DNA of 63,424 bases. It comes from Corynebacterium variabile. GTDB taxonomy: Bacteria > Actinomycetota > Actinomycetes > Mycobacteriales > Mycobacteriaceae. The notes under the pieces were generated by a model, which worked only from the letters and a program-made list of their open reading frames with translations, made no database searches and was not told the origin of the DNA. Of the stretch, positions 53,147 through 63,293 are shown piece after piece. Position 1 is the first letter of the stretch. Every line of letters begins with the position of its first letter. The stretch covers positions 1 to 63,424 of the forward strand of contig NZ_BJNT01000007.1 in the NCBI RefSeq assembly GCF_006539825.1, written 5' to 3'. The position numbers and the translations under genes are program-made.

Positions 53147-54261
53147 AGCTCCACCACCGAGCGCAGGACCGTGCCGGCCTTCATCGTCTCGAAGGCCTCC
53201 TCGACGGCGTCGATACTGATGCGCTCATCGACGAAGTCTCCCAGCGGGAAACGCCCCTGCAGGTAGAGGTCGGTGTAGAGCGGGAAGTCACGCTCGGGCA
53301 GGCAGTCGCCGTACCAGGCGGACTTCAGTGAACCGCCGCGACCGAAGACGTCCGGCAGCGGGAGGTTGAGTTCCATGCCGGGGGTCGGCACACCGACGAG
53401 AACCAGGCGTCCCGCCAGATCGCGCATGTAGAAGGCCTGCCTGTAGGTCGCGGGCACACCCACCGCGTCCACCACGACATCGGTGCCGATGCCACCGCAG
53501 ATCTCGTAGACGGCCTGCACGACCGGCTGGTCCTCGCCCTCGGCGGAGGGATCACCCGGCAGGGACGCGGAGTTGATGACGTGCGTGGCACCGAACTCCC
53601 TCGCCCGCTCGAGCTTCTCGTCGGAGACGTCGATGGCGATGATCGTCGTCGCTCCGGCGAGCTTCGCACCGGCGACGGCGGCCATACCCACACCACCGCA
53701 ACCGATGACGGCGACAGACTCGCCGCGCTTGATCTCACCGGTGTTCACTGCGGCACCGAGGCCGGCCATGACGCCGCAGCCGAGCAGTCCGACGACCGAG
53801 GGATCGGCCTCCGGGTTGACCTTGGTGCACTGTCCCTCGTGGACGATGGTCTTCTCGATGAAGGCGCCGATGCCGAGTGCGGCCTCCAGCTCGGTGCCGT
53901 CGGCCAGGGTCATCGGCTGCGAGGCGTTGAAGGTCGCGAAGCAGTACTTCGGCTCACCCTTCTTGCAGGCGCGGCACTCGCCGCACACCGCACGCCAGTT
54001 GAGGACGACGAAGTCACCGACGGCGACGTGGGAGACCTCGGAGCCGACGGTCTCGACGATGCCGGCGGCCTCATGCCCCAGCAGGTAGGGGTAGTTGTCG
54101 CCGATGCCGCCGTTGCGGTAGGCGAGGTCGGTGTGGCAGACGCCGCAGCTCTGGATCTTGACGATGACGTCGTGTGCGCCGGGGTCGGGGACGACGACAT
54201 CCACGAGTTCGACGGCGGCGTTCTTCTCACGGGCGATGACGCCCTTGACGGTGGTGCTCAC
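53143..54261 (-). CDS. mscR: S-(hydroxymethyl)mycothiol dehydrogenase
   Basis: A zinc-dependent class III-type alcohol dehydrogenase (372 residues) that oxidises the formaldehyde-mycothiol adduct with NAD+; it may also reduce S-nitrosomycothiol. Motifs: [28 protein letters not shown], structural zinc [32 protein letters not shown] and [20 protein letters not shown] at 54261 with GGAAGGAAC upstream. Translationally coupled to the MBL-fold hydrolase. Confidence 0.93.
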   Translation of the reverse strand: MSTTVKGVIAREKNAAVELVDVVVPDPGAHDVIVKIQSCGVCHTDLAYRNGGIGDNYPYLLGHEAAGIVETVGSEVSHVAVGDFVVLNWRAVCGECRACKKGEPKYCFATFNASQPMTLADGTELEAALGIGAFIEKTIVHEGQCTKVNPEADPSVVGLLGCGVMAGLGAAVNTGEIKRGESVAVIGCGGVGMAAVAGAKLAGATTIIAIDVSDEKLERAREFGATHVINSASLPGDPSAEGEDQPVVQAVYEICGGIGTDVVVDAVGVPATYRQAFYMRDLAGRLVLVGVPTPGMELNLPLPDVFGRGGSLKSAWYGDCLPERDFPLYTDLYLQGRFPLGDFVDERISIDAVEEAFETMKAGTVLRSVVEL

Positions 54262-54387
54262 GGGTGCACGGTTCCTTCCACTGGGGTTCACTGACAGTAA
54301 ACCGTGGTTCACGGCCTGCCGCCACTCAGGGAACCAGCTTACCGGCGAAACCCGTGACACGTCCGCCACTGCGATAGGGTGGACGTC

Positions 54388-54747
54388 ATGATCCAACTCG
54401 TCATCGGAGCAGCAGCCGGCTACGTCTTCGGAACCAAGGCAGGGCGCCGCCGCTTCGAACAGATCCGCGGCGGCTACGAGGCCGTGATCAACTCCCCGGT
54501 CACCCGCAAGGCCGTCACCGCCGGCAGGAAGGCCCTGGCCGACCGCCTCGATCCGGAGCCGCGGATGCGCGAGGTCCGCGACCTCAAGGGCACCTCCCGC
54601 TCCTCCCTCACCGCGAACGACGCGCTGCTCGAGGACGACCTCGTGGACCACGAAGAAGACCGCGTCATCTCCTCGGAGAGCCGTCGCATGAAGGACGCCA
54701 AGGGCCGCCGTGTCCAGGACCAGGACGGCCGCGGCAACCGCCGTTAG
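54388..54747 (+). CDS. Small conserved protein with N-terminal glycine-rich membrane helix (YtxH-like)
   Basis: A 119-residue protein. [31 protein letters not shown] resembles YtxH-type N-termini, a short membrane-associated helix, followed by a charged, probably disordered C-terminal half ending [15 protein letters not shown]. Function unknown. TAGGGT plus 7 bases precedes the ATG (leaderless). Its stop overlaps the dnaG stop by 3 bases on the opposite strand. Confidence 0.8.
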   Translation: MIQLVIGAAAGYVFGTKAGRRRFEQIRGGYEAVINSPVTRKAVTAGRKALADRLDPEPRMREVRDLKGTSRSSLTANDALLEDDLVDHEEDRVISSESRRMKDAKGRRVQDQDGRGNRR

Positions 54748-56711
54748 TCCCCCAGTTCGCCGTAGCTCTGCGCCTGCTCCTGCAGCGTGCGACGGTACTT
54801 CTCCAGCGCCATGAGGTCGGCGAAGGTGGCGTTGTACTCCTTCTTCTCCGCCGCACCCAGGTCCGGACGCATCCGCTGCATCCGTGACTTCAGCTCGGCG
54901 ATCTCGGCACCGACCCACCGTTCCTCCATCCGCGCCACCACGGCCCGGGCGTAGAACGGCAGCCGTTCGGCGCGGCAGCGCGGTTCCTCCACCGCCAGCT
55001 CACTGATCACGGCCCGGCACATCGGGTCCTTCGTCGCCGCACTCACGGCATCCAGCCATCCGGCGCCGCCGGCAGTCACCGACCCCACGCCCCCGGCCTC
55101 CTGGATCGCCGTGGCCACGGCCATGTAGGTAGGGTGCTCGAAACTGTCGGTGAGCAGGCCGTCGGCGTCCTTGCCGACCAGTCCCGGCTCCTGGAGCATC
55201 AGCTTCAGGACCTCCCGGACCGGACGCAGATACACGTCCTCCGGATCCGGGCGCTGCAGCAGCGAGACTGGGGCGTCCGCCGCCTGCGTCTGCTCGGCCG
55301 CGGCCCGCCGGTTCGCCCGGGCCAGCCCCTCCCGCAGCTCCGGCACCGCGTCACGGTGGCCGGAGTGACGGGCGGCCTTGCGCACCTGGTTGACGACCTC
55401 GGAGGGGTCCGACCAGGACAGCCAGCCGGATGCCTGACGCGCGTACTCGTCACGCAGGGCGTCATCCCGGATGCCGGCGAGGACCGGGACCACCCGGCGC
55501 AGGGCGTCCACCCGGCCGTCGACATGGTGGGTGTCGTAGCCGCGGATGATGGTGCGGATGACGAACTCGAACATGGGGATCCGGGAGGCGACCATCTCAC
55601 GCACCGCGGCGTCCCCACGCTCCATGCGCAGGTCACAGGGGTCCATACCGTCGGGTGCGACGGCGACGTAACTACGTCCGGTGAACTTCTGGTCACCCTC
55701 GAAGGCGCGCATCGCCGCTTTCTGACCGGCCTCGTCGCCGTCGAAGGTGTAGATGATCTCACCACGGAAGAACTGGTCGTCGAGCATGAAGCGCCGAAGC
55801 ATCTGCAGGTGCTCCTCACCGAAGGCGGTACCGCAGGCGGCCACCGCCGTGGTCACCCCGGCGGCGTGCAGCGCCATGACGTCGGTGTAACCCTCGACCA
55901 CCACAGCCTGGTGGTCGGCACTGATCGACTTCTTCGCCCGGTCGAGCCCGAAGAGCACCTTGGATTTCTTGTAGAGCAGCGTCTCAGGCGTATTCATGTA
56001 CTTGCCGAGTTTGTCGTCCTCGAAGAGCTTGCGGGCACCGAACCCGATGACGTCCCCGGCGGAGTTCCGGATCGGCCACAGCAGCCGACGGTGGAAGCGG
56101 TCGATGGGACCACGGTTACCCATCCGGGACAGGCCGGCGTCCTCCAGCTCCTTGAAGCTGAAGCCGCGGCGCAGCAGGACCTTCGTCAACGTGTCCCAGC
56201 CGTCGGGGGCGTAGCCGCAGCCGAACTGCTCGACAAGTTCGTCGCTGAAGCCACGGTCGCGCAACATCGCGCGGGCCTTCTCCGCGCCCGGGTCCCTGCT
56301 GTCCATGTCGAGGAACCGGGCGCGGTAGAACTCCTGGGCCGCCCGGTTCGCCGCGATGAGCCGCTGCCGGGTACCCGGTTCGACCCGGTTCACCGGGCCG
56401 CCACCCTCGTAGTTGATGTGGTAGCCGATCCGCTCGGCGCACTGCTCGACAGCCTCGGGGAAGGTGACGTGCTCCATCTTCATGAGGAAGCTGAAGACGT
56501 CCCCGCCCTCGCCGGTCGCGAAGCAGTGGAAGTAGCCCTTGTTCGGACGCACATGGAAGGACGGTGTCTTCTCGTCCTTGAACGGGCTGAGGCCCTTCAT
56601 CGAGTCCACGCCACCCGGGGTGAGCTGGACGTACTCGCCGACGACCTCCTCGATCGGGGTCTGCTCCCGGATCGCGGCGATGTCGGTGTCCGGAATGCGT
56701 CCTCGTGCCAT
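54744..56711 (-). CDS. dnaG: DNA primase DnaG with degenerate zinc-binding motif
   Basis: Makes RNA primers for replication. The 655-residue product has the N-terminal domain [29 protein letters not shown], the RNA polymerase core ([38 protein letters not shown]) and the TOPRIM aspartates in [13 protein letters not shown]. In the zinc domain, the usual CPFHxEKTPSF reads [11 protein letters not shown] and FHCFGCG reads FHCFATG, so three of the four CHC2 ligands are missing. ATG at 56711 follows TACGAT by 7 bases. The gene order with dgt downstream on the same side is typical. Confidence 0.95.
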   Translation of the reverse strand: MARGRIPDTDIAAIREQTPIEEVVGEYVQLTPGGVDSMKGLSPFKDEKTPSFHVRPNKGYFHCFATGEGGDVFSFLMKMEHVTFPEAVEQCAERIGYHINYEGGGPVNRVEPGTRQRLIAANRAAQEFYRARFLDMDSRDPGAEKARAMLRDRGFSDELVEQFGCGYAPDGWDTLTKVLLRRGFSFKELEDAGLSRMGNRGPIDRFHRRLLWPIRNSAGDVIGFGARKLFEDDKLGKYMNTPETLLYKKSKVLFGLDRAKKSISADHQAVVVEGYTDVMALHAAGVTTAVAACGTAFGEEHLQMLRRFMLDDQFFRGEIIYTFDGDEAGQKAAMRAFEGDQKFTGRSYVAVAPDGMDPCDLRMERGDAAVREMVASRIPMFEFVIRTIIRGYDTHHVDGRVDALRRVVPVLAGIRDDALRDEYARQASGWLSWSDPSEVVNQVRKAARHSGHRDAVPELREGLARANRRAAAEQTQAADAPVSLLQRPDPEDVYLRPVREVLKLMLQEPGLVGKDADGLLTDSFEHPTYMAVATAIQEAGGVGSVTAGGAGWLDAVSAATKDPMCRAVISELAVEEPRCRAERLPFYARAVVARMEERWVGAEIAELKSRMQRMRPDLGAAEKKEYNATFADLMALEKYRRTLQEQAQSYGELGD

Positions 56712-56884
56712 GCCGACCATCGTATGCCACCAGATCTTTCCGTATCTTCCCGTATCGCCACGGCACTGCCCCCGAATCCCTATGCTTTTGTGAACATCCA
56801 TGATCTGACCACCACTGCACAACCCGACCGACCGTTTCCGGAGTGACTCCCCGGGGGCATCGGCACCGAAAGGGATGACCACCC

Positions 56885-58642
56885 ATGGCTTCATCGGCCA
56901 CGCACTATGACGTTCTCATCGTCGGCTCCGGATTCGGCGGATCCGTCTCCGCCCTGCGCCTGACTGAGAAGGGCTACTCCGTCGGTGTCATCGAGGCAGG
57001 ACGCCGTTTCGAGGACAAGGACTTCGCGAAGACCTCCTGGCACCTCAAGGATTTCCTCTGGGCCCCGAAACTCGGCTTCTACGGCATCCAGCGCGTCCAC
57101 CTGCTCAAGGACGCCATGATCCTCGCCGGTGCCGGTGTCGGCGGCGGCTCCCTGAACTACGCCAACACCCTCTACAAGCCCGGCGACAACTACTTCCACT
57201 CCCCCGCCTGGGACCACATCACCGACTGGGAGGACGAGCTCACCCCCTACTACGAGCAGGCACGCAGGATGCTTGGCGTGGTCACCAACCCCACCGTCAC
57301 CCCGGCGGACAAACTGTCGAAGCAGGTCGCCGAGGAGATGGGTGTCGGCGACACCTTCCGGATGACCCCGGTCGGCGTCTTCTTCGGCAAGAAGGTCGGT
57401 CTGGAGGGTGAGGAGGGCGAGACCGTCGCCGACCCCTACTTCGGTGGTGTCGGACCCGACCGCACCGCCTGCACCGAGTGCGGCGAGTGCATGACCGGTT
57501 GCCGCCACGGTGCGAAGAACACCCTGCTGAAGAACTACCTCTACCTCGCAGAGAAGGCCGGCACCGAGGTCCACGACCGATCCACGGTGACCTCCGTACG
57601 CAAGCTCGGTGCCGACGACGAACCCGGCTGGGAGATCACCGTCGAGCGCACCGGACCGGTGTTCGGGAAGAAGAAGACCACGACGTTCACGAGCGACTAC
57701 ATCATCATGGCCGCCGGGACGTGGGGCACCCAGAACCTGCTCCACCGCCAGAAGGAGGACGGCAACCTGCCGAAGCTCTCCGACCACCTCGGCCAGCTCA
57801 CCCGCACCAACTCCGAGGCCCTGCTGGGTGTGGGTCTGTGGAAGAAGGAGCCGGAGTACGACTTCCACAAGGGCGTCGCCATCACGTCGAGCTACTGGCC
57901 CGCACCGGACACCCACATCGAGCCGGTCCGCTACGGTATCGGTTCCAATGCCATGGGCATGCTGCAGACCATAAACACCGACGGCGACACGAAGTGGCCC
58001 CGCTGGGTCGAGTTCCTCCGCCAGCTCGCGAAGAACCCGAAGGCCGTCAAGCTGGTCCTCGACCTGCGAGGCTGGTCGGAGCGCACCATGATCAACCTGG
58101 TCATGCAGGCCCGCGACAACTCCCTGACCACCAGCCTGAAGAAGCTCGGACCACTGCGCCTGCTCACCAGTCGGCAGGGCGAGGGCGAGCCGAACCCGTC
58201 CTGGATCCCCGAGGGCAACGAGGCGACCCGTCGCGGTGCCGCGCACTTCGACAAGGCCGTCGCCGGTGGCGTCTGGCCGGAGGTCTTCAATATCCCGCTC
58301 ACCGCCCACTTCCTCGGTGGCTGCACCATCTCCGACACCCCGGAGACCGGCGTGGTCGACCCCTACCACCGGGTGTGGAACTACCCGTCGATGTTCATCA
58401 CCGACGGGTCCTCGATCACCGCGAATCCGGGCGTGAACCCGTCACTGTCGATCTCGGCGAACGCGGAGCGCGCCGCAGCCCTGTGGCCCAACAAGGGCGA
58501 AGCGGATCCGCGTCCGGCCCAGAGCGGGATCATCGGAAACTACCGTCGCGTGGATGCGGTCCAGCCGCACGGTCCGGTCGTCCCGGCGTCCGCCCCGGGG
58601 GCTCTGCGCCTGCCGCTGACAGTGGTGAAGTCCGCCGTGTGA
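56885..58642 (+). CDS. choD: GMC oxidoreductase of the cholesterol-oxidase ChoD group
   Basis: A 585-residue FAD-dependent oxidoreductase close to mycobacterial ChoD (Rv3409c). Motifs: VLIVGSGFGGSVSALRLTEKGY, GAGVGGGSLNYANTLY, CTECGECMTGCRHGAKNT (cysteine-rich region), TRTNSEALLGVG, RYGIGSNAMGML, and C-terminal NPGVNPSLSISANAERAAALWPN. The substrate of ChoD enzymes is unsettled; cholesterol is not assured here. AAAGGGATG lies upstream of the ATG at 56885. No signal peptide. Divergent from dnaG. Confidence 0.9.
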   Translation: MASSATHYDVLIVGSGFGGSVSALRLTEKGYSVGVIEAGRRFEDKDFAKTSWHLKDFLWAPKLGFYGIQRVHLLKDAMILAGAGVGGGSLNYANTLYKPGDNYFHSPAWDHITDWEDELTPYYEQARRMLGVVTNPTVTPADKLSKQVAEEMGVGDTFRMTPVGVFFGKKVGLEGEEGETVADPYFGGVGPDRTACTECGECMTGCRHGAKNTLLKNYLYLAEKAGTEVHDRSTVTSVRKLGADDEPGWEITVERTGPVFGKKKTTTFTSDYIIMAAGTWGTQNLLHRQKEDGNLPKLSDHLGQLTRTNSEALLGVGLWKKEPEYDFHKGVAITSSYWPAPDTHIEPVRYGIGSNAMGMLQTINTDGDTKWPRWVEFLRQLAKNPKAVKLVLDLRGWSERTMINLVMQARDNSLTTSLKKLGPLRLLTSRQGEGEPNPSWIPEGNEATRRGAAHFDKAVAGGVWPEVFNIPLTAHFLGGCTISDTPETGVVDPYHRVWNYPSMFITDGSSITANPGVNPSLSISANAERAAALWPNKGEADPRPAQSGIIGNYRRVDAVQPHGPVVPASAPGALRLPLTVVKSAV

Positions 58643-58655
58643 TTCACTGTTCACC

Positions 58656-59120
58656 GTGAGCACAGGAGAATCCGGTAAGAACAAAACCATCCTCGGCAGC
58701 ATCGTCGGCGCGGTCGTCGTCCTCGCCGCCGGCTACTTCGGGGTGGACGCCGCCACCGGTGGCGACGACTCGAACGACAGCCACGCGTCCTCGGCGTCCT
58801 CCGATATCTCCGCCTCCGGCGACTCCTGCGCCGTGGACACCCTGCCGGATCGGGCCGACGAGGTCATCGACGCGATCCTCGACGGCGGCCCGTTCGACCA
58901 CGGTGACCACGATGGCAAGCACTTCGGCAACTACGCATCCGCACTGCCCTCCGAGAACTCCAGCTACTACCGCGAGTACACGGTGGACACCCCCGGCATC
59001 AACCACCGTGGTGCCCGGCGCATCGTCGTCGGCGGCGGCTCAGACACCGACCCGGACGTCTGGTACTACACCGACGACCACTACGAGTCCTTCTGCTCCA
59101 TCCCCGACGCGGAGGACTGA
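58656..59120 (+). CDS. Membrane-anchored or secreted RNase Sa/T1-family guanyl-specific ribonuclease
   Basis: A 154-residue protein with an N-terminal signal/anchor helix (KTILGSIVGAVVVLAAGYFG), an acidic Ser/Asp linker (about 30-60) and a ribonuclease N1/T1-type domain. Visible motifs are GGPFDHGDHDGKHFGNY, YYREYTVDTPG (catalytic Glu), NHRGARRIVVGGG (Arg) and YYTDDHYESF (catalytic His), matching RNase Sa. Two cysteines (SCAVDTL and SFCSIP) would form the single disulfide. It would degrade RNA outside the cell. No barstar-like inhibitor gene is adjacent. GTG start, 13 bases after choD. Confidence 0.85.
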   Translation: MSTGESGKNKTILGSIVGAVVVLAAGYFGVDAATGGDDSNDSHASSASSDISASGDSCAVDTLPDRADEVIDAILDGGPFDHGDHDGKHFGNYASALPSENSSYYREYTVDTPGINHRGARRIVVGGGSDTDPDVWYYTDDHYESFCSIPDAED

Positions 59121-59146
59121 CTGGGACTGACTGGGACTGACGGGGA

Positions 59147-60445
59147 CTAACCCCAGGCCGCGCTCTCGGCGCGGACCAGCCGGTCGATCCGTTCCAGCCG
59201 CGATTCCGTGTAGGACGCCACCTGGTCGACGATCACGCGCTGCCGGTCGGCGTCACTGTCCACCTCGGTCCACCAGGCGCGGAACACCGGGTCGAGCGTG
59301 CCCGGGGCGCCGGCAGCCAGATACCCGGCCACCCGGTAGATCCGGTCGCGCTGCCGGTCCTGGTTGGCCAGGTGCCGCTTCTCGTCCATGACATAGAGCA
59401 CCGCCACCGACTTCAGCAGCGTCACCTCCGCCACCACCGGGGCAGGGATGACCAGCTCGGCGGAGTAGCGCCCCAGCCCGCCGGTGCCCGGATACGCTGC
59501 CCGGGTCGCGGTGACCACGGCGGTGACGTACCGGCTCACCAGCTCACTGGTCAGTGCCTTGAGCGCCACGAGATCCTGCAGCCCGCCACGGAAGTCCGCG
59601 GCCCGGGCGACGAGGTCCATCTCCCGGAGCCGGTCAGCAGCCTCCAGCAGTTCGGCGGGGTCACCGCCGAAAGCGGCGGCACCCTTCTCCGCCAGGGCGG
59701 CGAGTTCCACGAGATCCCAGAGGACGCCGAGGGTGATGCGTCCTGACAGGATCCCGTCCTCCACGTCGTGGACGGAGTAGGCGACATCATCGGCCCAGTC
59801 CATGACCTGGGCCTCCATCGCACGCCTGCCCTCCGGGGCACCCTCGCGTACCCAGTCGAAGACCGCCAGGTCCTCGGCGTAGCAGGAGTACTTGCGACGA
59901 CGGTTGCCCGCGGCGTCCACCGGACCCCAGGGGTACTTCGCGGCGGCGTCGAGGCTGGCGCGGGTGAGGTTGAGGCCGTGGCTGGCACCGTCGGCCCCGA
60001 GGACCTTCGGCTCCAGGCGTACCAGGATGCGCAGCGTCTGGGCGTTGCCCTCGAACCCACCGCAGCCGGCGGCGACGACATCGAGTGCCGTCTCCCCGTT
60101 GTGCCCGTAGGGCGGGTGACCGATGTCGTGGGTCAGTCCGGCAAGCTCGCACAGGTCCGGGTCCATCCCGAGGGCGGTGCCGATGCCGCGGGAGATCTGC
60201 CCGACCTCCAGGGAGTGGGTGAGCCGGGTGCGGGGCGTGTCCCCCTCCCCCGGTCCGACGACCTGGGTCTTGTCCGCCAGCCGACGCAGCGCGGCACTGT
60301 GCAGGACGCGCGCCCGGTCACGGTCGAAATCCTCCCGGCCGTCAGGCAGCGCGCCGGCGACACCGAGGTGCTTCGCCGGCGTCGGCAGGTAGCGGGCCAG
60401 ATCGTGGGTGGTGTAGCCGTAGCGTTCCATGGCTCTGCCTGTCAC
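59147..60445 (-). CDS. dgt: Deoxyguanosinetriphosphate triphosphohydrolase-like HD protein
   Basis: A 432-residue HD-domain hydrolase that splits dNTPs to nucleoside and triphosphate. HD motifs: DTPRTRLTHSLEVGQISR (His), ELAGLTHDIGHPPYGHNGE (His-Asp) and MDWADDVAYSVHDVEDG (Asp). Near dnaG as usual in actinobacteria. GTG at 60445 overlaps the DUF218 gene stop (GTGA); ATG at 60430 is an alternative start that begins MERYGYTTHDLARYL. Confidence 0.92.
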   Translation of the reverse strand: MTGRAMERYGYTTHDLARYLPTPAKHLGVAGALPDGREDFDRDRARVLHSAALRRLADKTQVVGPGEGDTPRTRLTHSLEVGQISRGIGTALGMDPDLCELAGLTHDIGHPPYGHNGETALDVVAAGCGGFEGNAQTLRILVRLEPKVLGADGASHGLNLTRASLDAAAKYPWGPVDAAGNRRRKYSCYAEDLAVFDWVREGAPEGRRAMEAQVMDWADDVAYSVHDVEDGILSGRITLGVLWDLVELAALAEKGAAAFGGDPAELLEAADRLREMDLVARAADFRGGLQDLVALKALTSELVSRYVTAVVTATRAAYPGTGGLGRYSAELVIPAPVVAEVTLLKSVAVLYVMDEKRHLANQDRQRDRIYRVAGYLAAGAPGTLDPVFRAWWTEVDSDADRQRVIVDQVASYTESRLERIDRLVRAESAAWG

Positions 60446-61098
60446 TCCTTCACCGTGTAGTCGCCGCCACCGTTGCGGGTGACGCGGTAGTACAGCAGTC
60501 CGCCGGTCTCGTGGAGGATGCTGTCGAGCTGTGCCTGGCGTCCGGAGACCGCCGGGCCGGTGCGGGTCGGCGAGGCATGCGCGCTGACCCCCTGGTCGCG
60601 GACCATGTCCGTGGCACGCAGCGAGTGCGCCGGGTCGGTGACGACGACCACGCTCCCCCAGCCCTCCTTGTCCGCCTCATCGCCGAACAGTTCGGCGGAC
60701 TCGAGGGTGTCGGAGCCGTGGACGATGGTGGAGATGTCGGACGCCGGGACGCCCTTGTCCTCCAGGTACCTCTCACCGGCCTCGGCCTCGGTGTAGACGT
60801 CGCCGTCGAGCTTGCCGCCGACTGTGACGATCCGCGGGGCGACACCGTCGTTGTAGAGGTCGGCGGCGTGGTCGAGGCGGGCGGCGAACCAGTTCGACGG
60901 CGTGCCGTTGTACTGGGCGGCACCGAGGACGAGGATGGTGTCCGCCTCGCCCCGGTCGTCCTGGCGGGCGTAGGCCCAGACGTGACCTGCGGTGACCAGG
61001 GTGATGACCAGGGCAACGACAATGGTGCCGACGATCATGTACAGGAGTCCGCGGATTCCGGCACCCACGGCACTTCCCAGGTTCTTCCACACAGTCAT
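60442..61098 (-). CDS. YdcF/SanA-like DUF218 membrane protein
   Basis: A 218-residue protein with one N-terminal transmembrane helix (MIVGTIVVALVITLVTAGHVW) and a DUF218 domain: ADTILVLGAAQYNGTPS, PRIVTVGG, VVVVTDPAHSLRATDM. SanA/ElyC-type proteins affect envelope permeability; the enzymatic role is unknown. ATG at 61098 has TAGAGT 7 bases upstream, so it is leaderless; an earlier ATG at 61116 would disrupt this. Coupled to dgt by a 4-base overlap and divergent from the TPM gene. Confidence 0.85.
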   Translation of the reverse strand: MTVWKNLGSAVGAGIRGLLYMIVGTIVVALVITLVTAGHVWAYARQDDRGEADTILVLGAAQYNGTPSNWFAARLDHAADLYNDGVAPRIVTVGGKLDGDVYTEAEAGERYLEDKGVPASDISTIVHGSDTLESAELFGDEADKEGWGSVVVVTDPAHSLRATDMVRDQGVSAHASPTRTGPAVSGRQAQLDSILHETGGLLYYRVTRNGGGDYTVKE

Positions 61099-61148
61099 GC
61101 AGACAACTCTACGCACCGGCAGGTCCGAATCCGGTTATTGTTGTACGT

Positions 61149-63182
61149 ATGTGCGCTGTGAATTCTCCTTCCCCTTCCGCGTCGGGTGACCGACGTTCAC
61201 GACGCTTCGTGGCGTCCCTCGCGATCGCCGGTCTCACCGGTCTGGGGGCGGCCGGATTCAGTGCCGCCCTCGCCGCCCCCGCGACCGCAGAGACCTCGGT
61301 GCTCGCCCAGACCGCGACAGACACCGACATCACCCTGGACTCCCAGGTCGTCGACGACGCCGGTGTGCTCTCGGATTCCGAGAAGTCGGAGATCTCCGAC
61401 CTGCTCGCCAAGGGCCCGAAGGAGACCGGGGTGAAGGGGTACCTGGTGTTCGTCGACAACCAGGATCCGCAGTCTCTTGCCCCTCAGCTCCAGTCCGAGA
61501 TCGGCATCAACAACGGCCTCGTCATCGTCATCAACACCAGTGACCGGACCTACGGGACAGCACCCGGTGCGAAGGTGCCGACATCCGTCACCACTGACGT
61601 GAATTCTGCAATCAAGGAGAACAGGGGCGACGGATTCCCGGAAGGCGGCAAGGCCGTCGCCAAGGTCCTCGCCGATGAGTCAGACGGCGGCAATTCCGCC
61701 TGGCTGTGGGGCGGTGTGGGTGTCCTCGCCGTCGGTGGCGGTGGCGCCGTGGTCTGGTCGAAGAAGAAACGGCGCAAGGACGAGGCCGCCGAGGTCGAGA
61801 CCACTCGCTCCATCACCCCGGGCGACTCCTCCGACCTGGCCCAGCAGCCCACCCACGCACTGCGTACCGTCGCCGCCGAAGAGCTGCAGTCCACCGACGA
61901 GTCCATCCGCAAGGGCGCCCAGGAGCTCACCACCGCAGAGTCGGAGTTCGGTGTCGAGCGCACCCGGGAGTTGCGGAAGGCGCTTGAATCGTCCCAGCGC
62001 ACCCTCTCCCAGGCTTACGGCGACCACCAGCGCCTCGCCAACGGCCTGGTCCGCGACGAGGCCGAAGAGCGCGACATCCTCATCGGCATCATCGCCAACT
62101 GCGGTACCGCCGACAAGAACCTCAACGAACAGGCCGAGCGTTTCGCCACCCTGCGTGAGAAGCTCATCAACGCCCCCGAGATCGTCGACAAGCTCTTCCA
62201 GGAGACGGTGGACCTGCGCACCCGCGTCCCCCGTGCCCGCACCACGCTGGAGTCCCTGACATCCCGCGTCGACCCCGCCCTGCTGTCCTCGGTCATCGAC
62301 AACCCGGACATCGCGGACGCCGAGATCACCCAGGCGGAAGAGGCGCTCAGCCGTGCCCGTGAACTGCTGAACCTCCCGCCCGGCGAGCAGGGCGAGCTGG
62401 TGGACGCCGCCCGCGCCGCGCGAATGGCCATGAACCAGGCCGCCAGTCAGCTCGACAGTGTCGACCGCGCTGAGGTCCAGCTGCGTGAGGCCCAGTCCAA
62501 CCTGGAATCCCTCATCGACGAGGTTGACGGTGAGATCACCGAGGCCACCGAGCACGCCGCCAGCAATGCGGAACTCGACCGCACCGCCCTTGCCGCCGCT
62601 GTCGAGAAGGCGAAGACCGCCCTGGCCGACGCCCGCTCCCGCGGCTCCCAGGATCCGCTGGGCACCTACTCGGCACTGCTCGAGGCAGATGGAGAACTCG
62701 ACATCCAGATCGACGAGGCCCGCGGTGCCCGCAACTCCTACGAGCGGACCATCGCCATGGTCGACCGCACTATCGCCGACGCCACTGCGCGCCTGCAGAG
62801 TGTGGAGGACACGATCCACACCCGTGGTTCCATGGTCGGTGTGACCGCCCGTTCCCTCGCCCAGTCCGCCGGGCAGGCCCTCGGCGATGCCCGCCGGATG
62901 CGCGACACCCGCCCGAAGGACGCCTTCCATGCCGCCCAGCAGGCGAACAACATCGCCTCCCAGGCCGCCCAGCACGCGCAGAAGGACATCGACGACTACA
63001 ACCGTCGCCACAACAACTACGGTGGCGGCTCCGGAGCCGGTTCCATGGTCACCGGCCTGGTCCTCGGTTCTCTGCTCAGCGGCCACGGTGGGTTCGGTGG
63101 CGGCTTCGGAGGCGGCGGATTCGGAGGCGGCGGCGGTGGCGGCGGCGACTTCGGCGGCGGCGGAGACTTCGGCGGCTTCTGA
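61149..63182 (+). CDS. TPM-domain (TLP18.3/Psb32-like) membrane protein with coiled coils and glycine-rich tail
   Basis: A 677-residue protein: signal sequence (about 1-48, ending TAETS), a TPM domain (about 60-170, DDAGVLSDSEKSEISDLLAK, GINNGLVIVINTSDR), one transmembrane helix (about 180-200), a long helical region (about 235-600, repeated Ala/Glu/Arg heptads) and a C-terminal glycine tail rich in GGFGGG. Homologs (Rv2345-like) are membrane-linked in mycobacteria; function unknown. ATG at 61149 has TATTGT 7 bases upstream (leaderless). Divergent from the DUF218 gene, 50 bases apart. Confidence 0.87.
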   Translation: MCAVNSPSPSASGDRRSRRFVASLAIAGLTGLGAAGFSAALAAPATAETSVLAQTATDTDITLDSQVVDDAGVLSDSEKSEISDLLAKGPKETGVKGYLVFVDNQDPQSLAPQLQSEIGINNGLVIVINTSDRTYGTAPGAKVPTSVTTDVNSAIKENRGDGFPEGGKAVAKVLADESDGGNSAWLWGGVGVLAVGGGGAVVWSKKKRRKDEAAEVETTRSITPGDSSDLAQQPTHALRTVAAEELQSTDESIRKGAQELTTAESEFGVERTRELRKALESSQRTLSQAYGDHQRLANGLVRDEAEERDILIGIIANCGTADKNLNEQAERFATLREKLINAPEIVDKLFQETVDLRTRVPRARTTLESLTSRVDPALLSSVIDNPDIADAEITQAEEALSRARELLNLPPGEQGELVDAARAARMAMNQAASQLDSVDRAEVQLREAQSNLESLIDEVDGEITEATEHAASNAELDRTALAAAVEKAKTALADARSRGSQDPLGTYSALLEADGELDIQIDEARGARNSYERTIAMVDRTIADATARLQSVEDTIHTRGSMVGVTARSLAQSAGQALGDARRMRDTRPKDAFHAAQQANNIASQAAQHAQKDIDDYNRRHNNYGGGSGAGSMVTGLVLGSLLSGHGGFGGGFGGGGFGGGGGGGGDFGGGGDFGGF

Positions 63183-63202
63183 CCCCCCGACCGCTCCCCC
63201 GC

Positions 63203-63293
63203 GTACGATTCTCAGCAGGTCCGATACCTAGCGGGAATCGTACACTTTTGTCTTGAGAAGCTGCCAGGTCAACTCCCTGGTTCGGGGCTTCTC
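63203..63293. other. Inverted repeat and nested hairpin downstream of the TPM gene
   Basis: GTACGATTC (63203-63211) and GAATCGTAC (63235-63243) are a perfect 9-bp inverted repeat with a 23-base spacer. A second structure follows: GAGAAGC (63255) pairs with GCTTCTC (63287-63293) around an inner CCAGG...CCTGG stem. A terminator or small structured RNA is possible; no T-run follows. 63294-63424 shows no gene, and the poly-G at the end is unexplained. Confidence 0.4.
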
